Positions 63,591-64,000 of a stretch of DNA of 64,000 nucleotides are shown here, in pieces. The notes under the pieces are model-generated. The model did no database searches. It was not told the DNA's origin and saw nothing but the letters and a program-made list of their open reading frames with translations. The DNA is taken from NCBI GenBank assembly GCA_043739385.1, contig JAYUED010000027.1, positions 62,001-126,000 of the forward strand. The letters run 5' to 3'. Every line of letters begins with the position of its first letter. The stretch's first letter is position 1. The stretch is from Defluviibacillus sp043739385 (GTDB lineage Bacteria > Pseudomonadota > Gammaproteobacteria > Burkholderiales > Burkholderiaceae_C). The position numbers were made by a program, and so were the translations under genes.

Positions 63591-64000
63591 AGCATTTCCT
63601 CTGCTCGCGAGCGCTCAATGTTGGGAAGCCGCTGAGGCTCCAAAAACAAGGGCACCCGTTTGTTTAAGGTACGCAATTTCGACTGCTGCGGGCGCTGCCA
63701 TGACGGCAACTGCTGGGGTATGCAGCAACAAAATTTAGCCGGGATCGGCAGCGAATACGGGTATTCCCGGGTCAACGACGCGGGATTGGCGGATTCTAGG
63801 AGGCATCGATATGTCAAGTCAACAATAAAAAATAGATTCTTTATTACTATTAGTTACATAGACAGTGCTGTGAATGGCCATTTCACCCCTAGGGCTAACA
63901 GCTTTGGTGCGCCTCAATCCACATGTGAAATTAACGTAAATTGAGGCGAAATCGAGATAAATTGGATAAAAAACCTGTGTATTTCCACAGAAAATAACCG
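63591..64000. other. Non-coding end of the window
   Basis: No credible gene is visible in these 410 bp. The left part is the 5' flank of the transglycosylase. From about 63815 on the sequence becomes AT-rich. A GGAGG followed by a five-codon frame (MSSQQ) near 63799 is too short to call. The open frames here have no recognisable protein features. Confidence 0.5.
63910..63948. repeat. Inverted repeat in the terminal intergenic region
   Basis: CGCCTCAAT (63910-63918) and ATTGAGGCG (63940-63948) form a perfect 9-bp inverted repeat with a 21-bp spacer that itself contains the palindrome CACATGTG (63920-63927). There is no T-run after it; a protein-binding site is possible. Confidence 0.4.

Noticed and set aside
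63660..63944. 94-codon open frame on the plus strand at the end of the window
   Set aside because: No ribosome site, no family features, and it runs through the upstream flank of the transglycosylase gene and the AT-rich gap.
63960..64000. Possible DnaA boxes or origin at the end of the window
   Set aside because: TTTCCACA at the end differs from TTATCCACA at two positions in the best nine-base alignment, and no repeated cluster of such sites is seen.

Overview
The window looks like chromosomal DNA of a betaproteobacterium, most likely Burkholderiales and probably Comamonadaceae. The evidence is the unbroken order rimP-nusA-infB-rbfA-truB-typA, the ribD-ribE-ribBA-ribH-nusB block running towards ybgC-tolQRA, a pilVWX-pilY1-pilE-fimT minor pilin operon, and GC content that I judge by eye to be in the mid-50s percent. 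This assignment is inferred from gene order and protein similarity, not from a database search. No insertion sequence, phage, CRISPR array, tRNA or rRNA gene was found. The genes are densely packed, and many neighbours overlap by the four bases ATGA.

Layout: 0-5.4 kb holds a Yej-type peptide ABC importer (yejA cut by the window edge, then yejB, yejE, yejF). 5.4-14.1 kb is the transcription-translation operon, led by a good sigma70 promoter and an intrinsic terminator ahead of rimP. 14.1-16.2 kb has an EamA-type exporter and a 3-hydroxyisobutyryl-CoA hydrolase-like gene, closed by a bidirectional terminator. 16.3-21.2 kb is a stress-type cluster: BON lipoprotein, two small membrane proteins, a DUF883 protein, a UPF0391 miniprotein, a CHASE3 histidine kinase, a LuxR-type regulator and a lone receiver protein. 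21.3-26.2 kb has trmB, htpX, an NhaR-like LysR regulator and an OmpR/QseBC-type two-component pair. 26.3-29.4 kb has a DegP/DegQ protease and a NylB-like serine hydrolase. 29.4-36 kb has gluQ, a flavin amine oxidase-like protein, then a LysR regulator facing a pirin-flavodoxin-pirin set, and trhO. 36-40.4 kb has dnaE and an ankyrin protein. 40.6-44.4 kb has a PQQ dehydrogenase, a dihaem cytochrome c, and a FecR/OmpA pair. 44.4-52.8 kb, on the minus strand, is ribD-ribE-ribBA-ribH-nusB-aminotransferase-ybgC-tolQ-tolR-tolA. 52.8-60.7 kb is the minor pilin operon. 60.8-63.6 kb has nrdR, glyA with a ZTP riboswitch, and a lytic transglycosylase.

How the genes may work together: the most interesting signals are regulatory. 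Five TTAA cores spaced exactly 11 bp apart lie before the OmpR-type regulator, and a two-unit version of the same box lies before the downstream DegP-like protease. This suggests that the two-component system controls itself and an envelope protease. The glyA leader has the complete consensus of a ZTP (pfl) riboswitch. The rimP operon appears to start with a promoter followed within about 25 nt of the predicted start by a terminator, which is an attenuator layout. Other points of note are a RibBA whose GTP cyclohydrolase half lacks its zinc cysteines, a tol operon with no tolB-pal behind tolA, and a drop in GC content inside pilY1.
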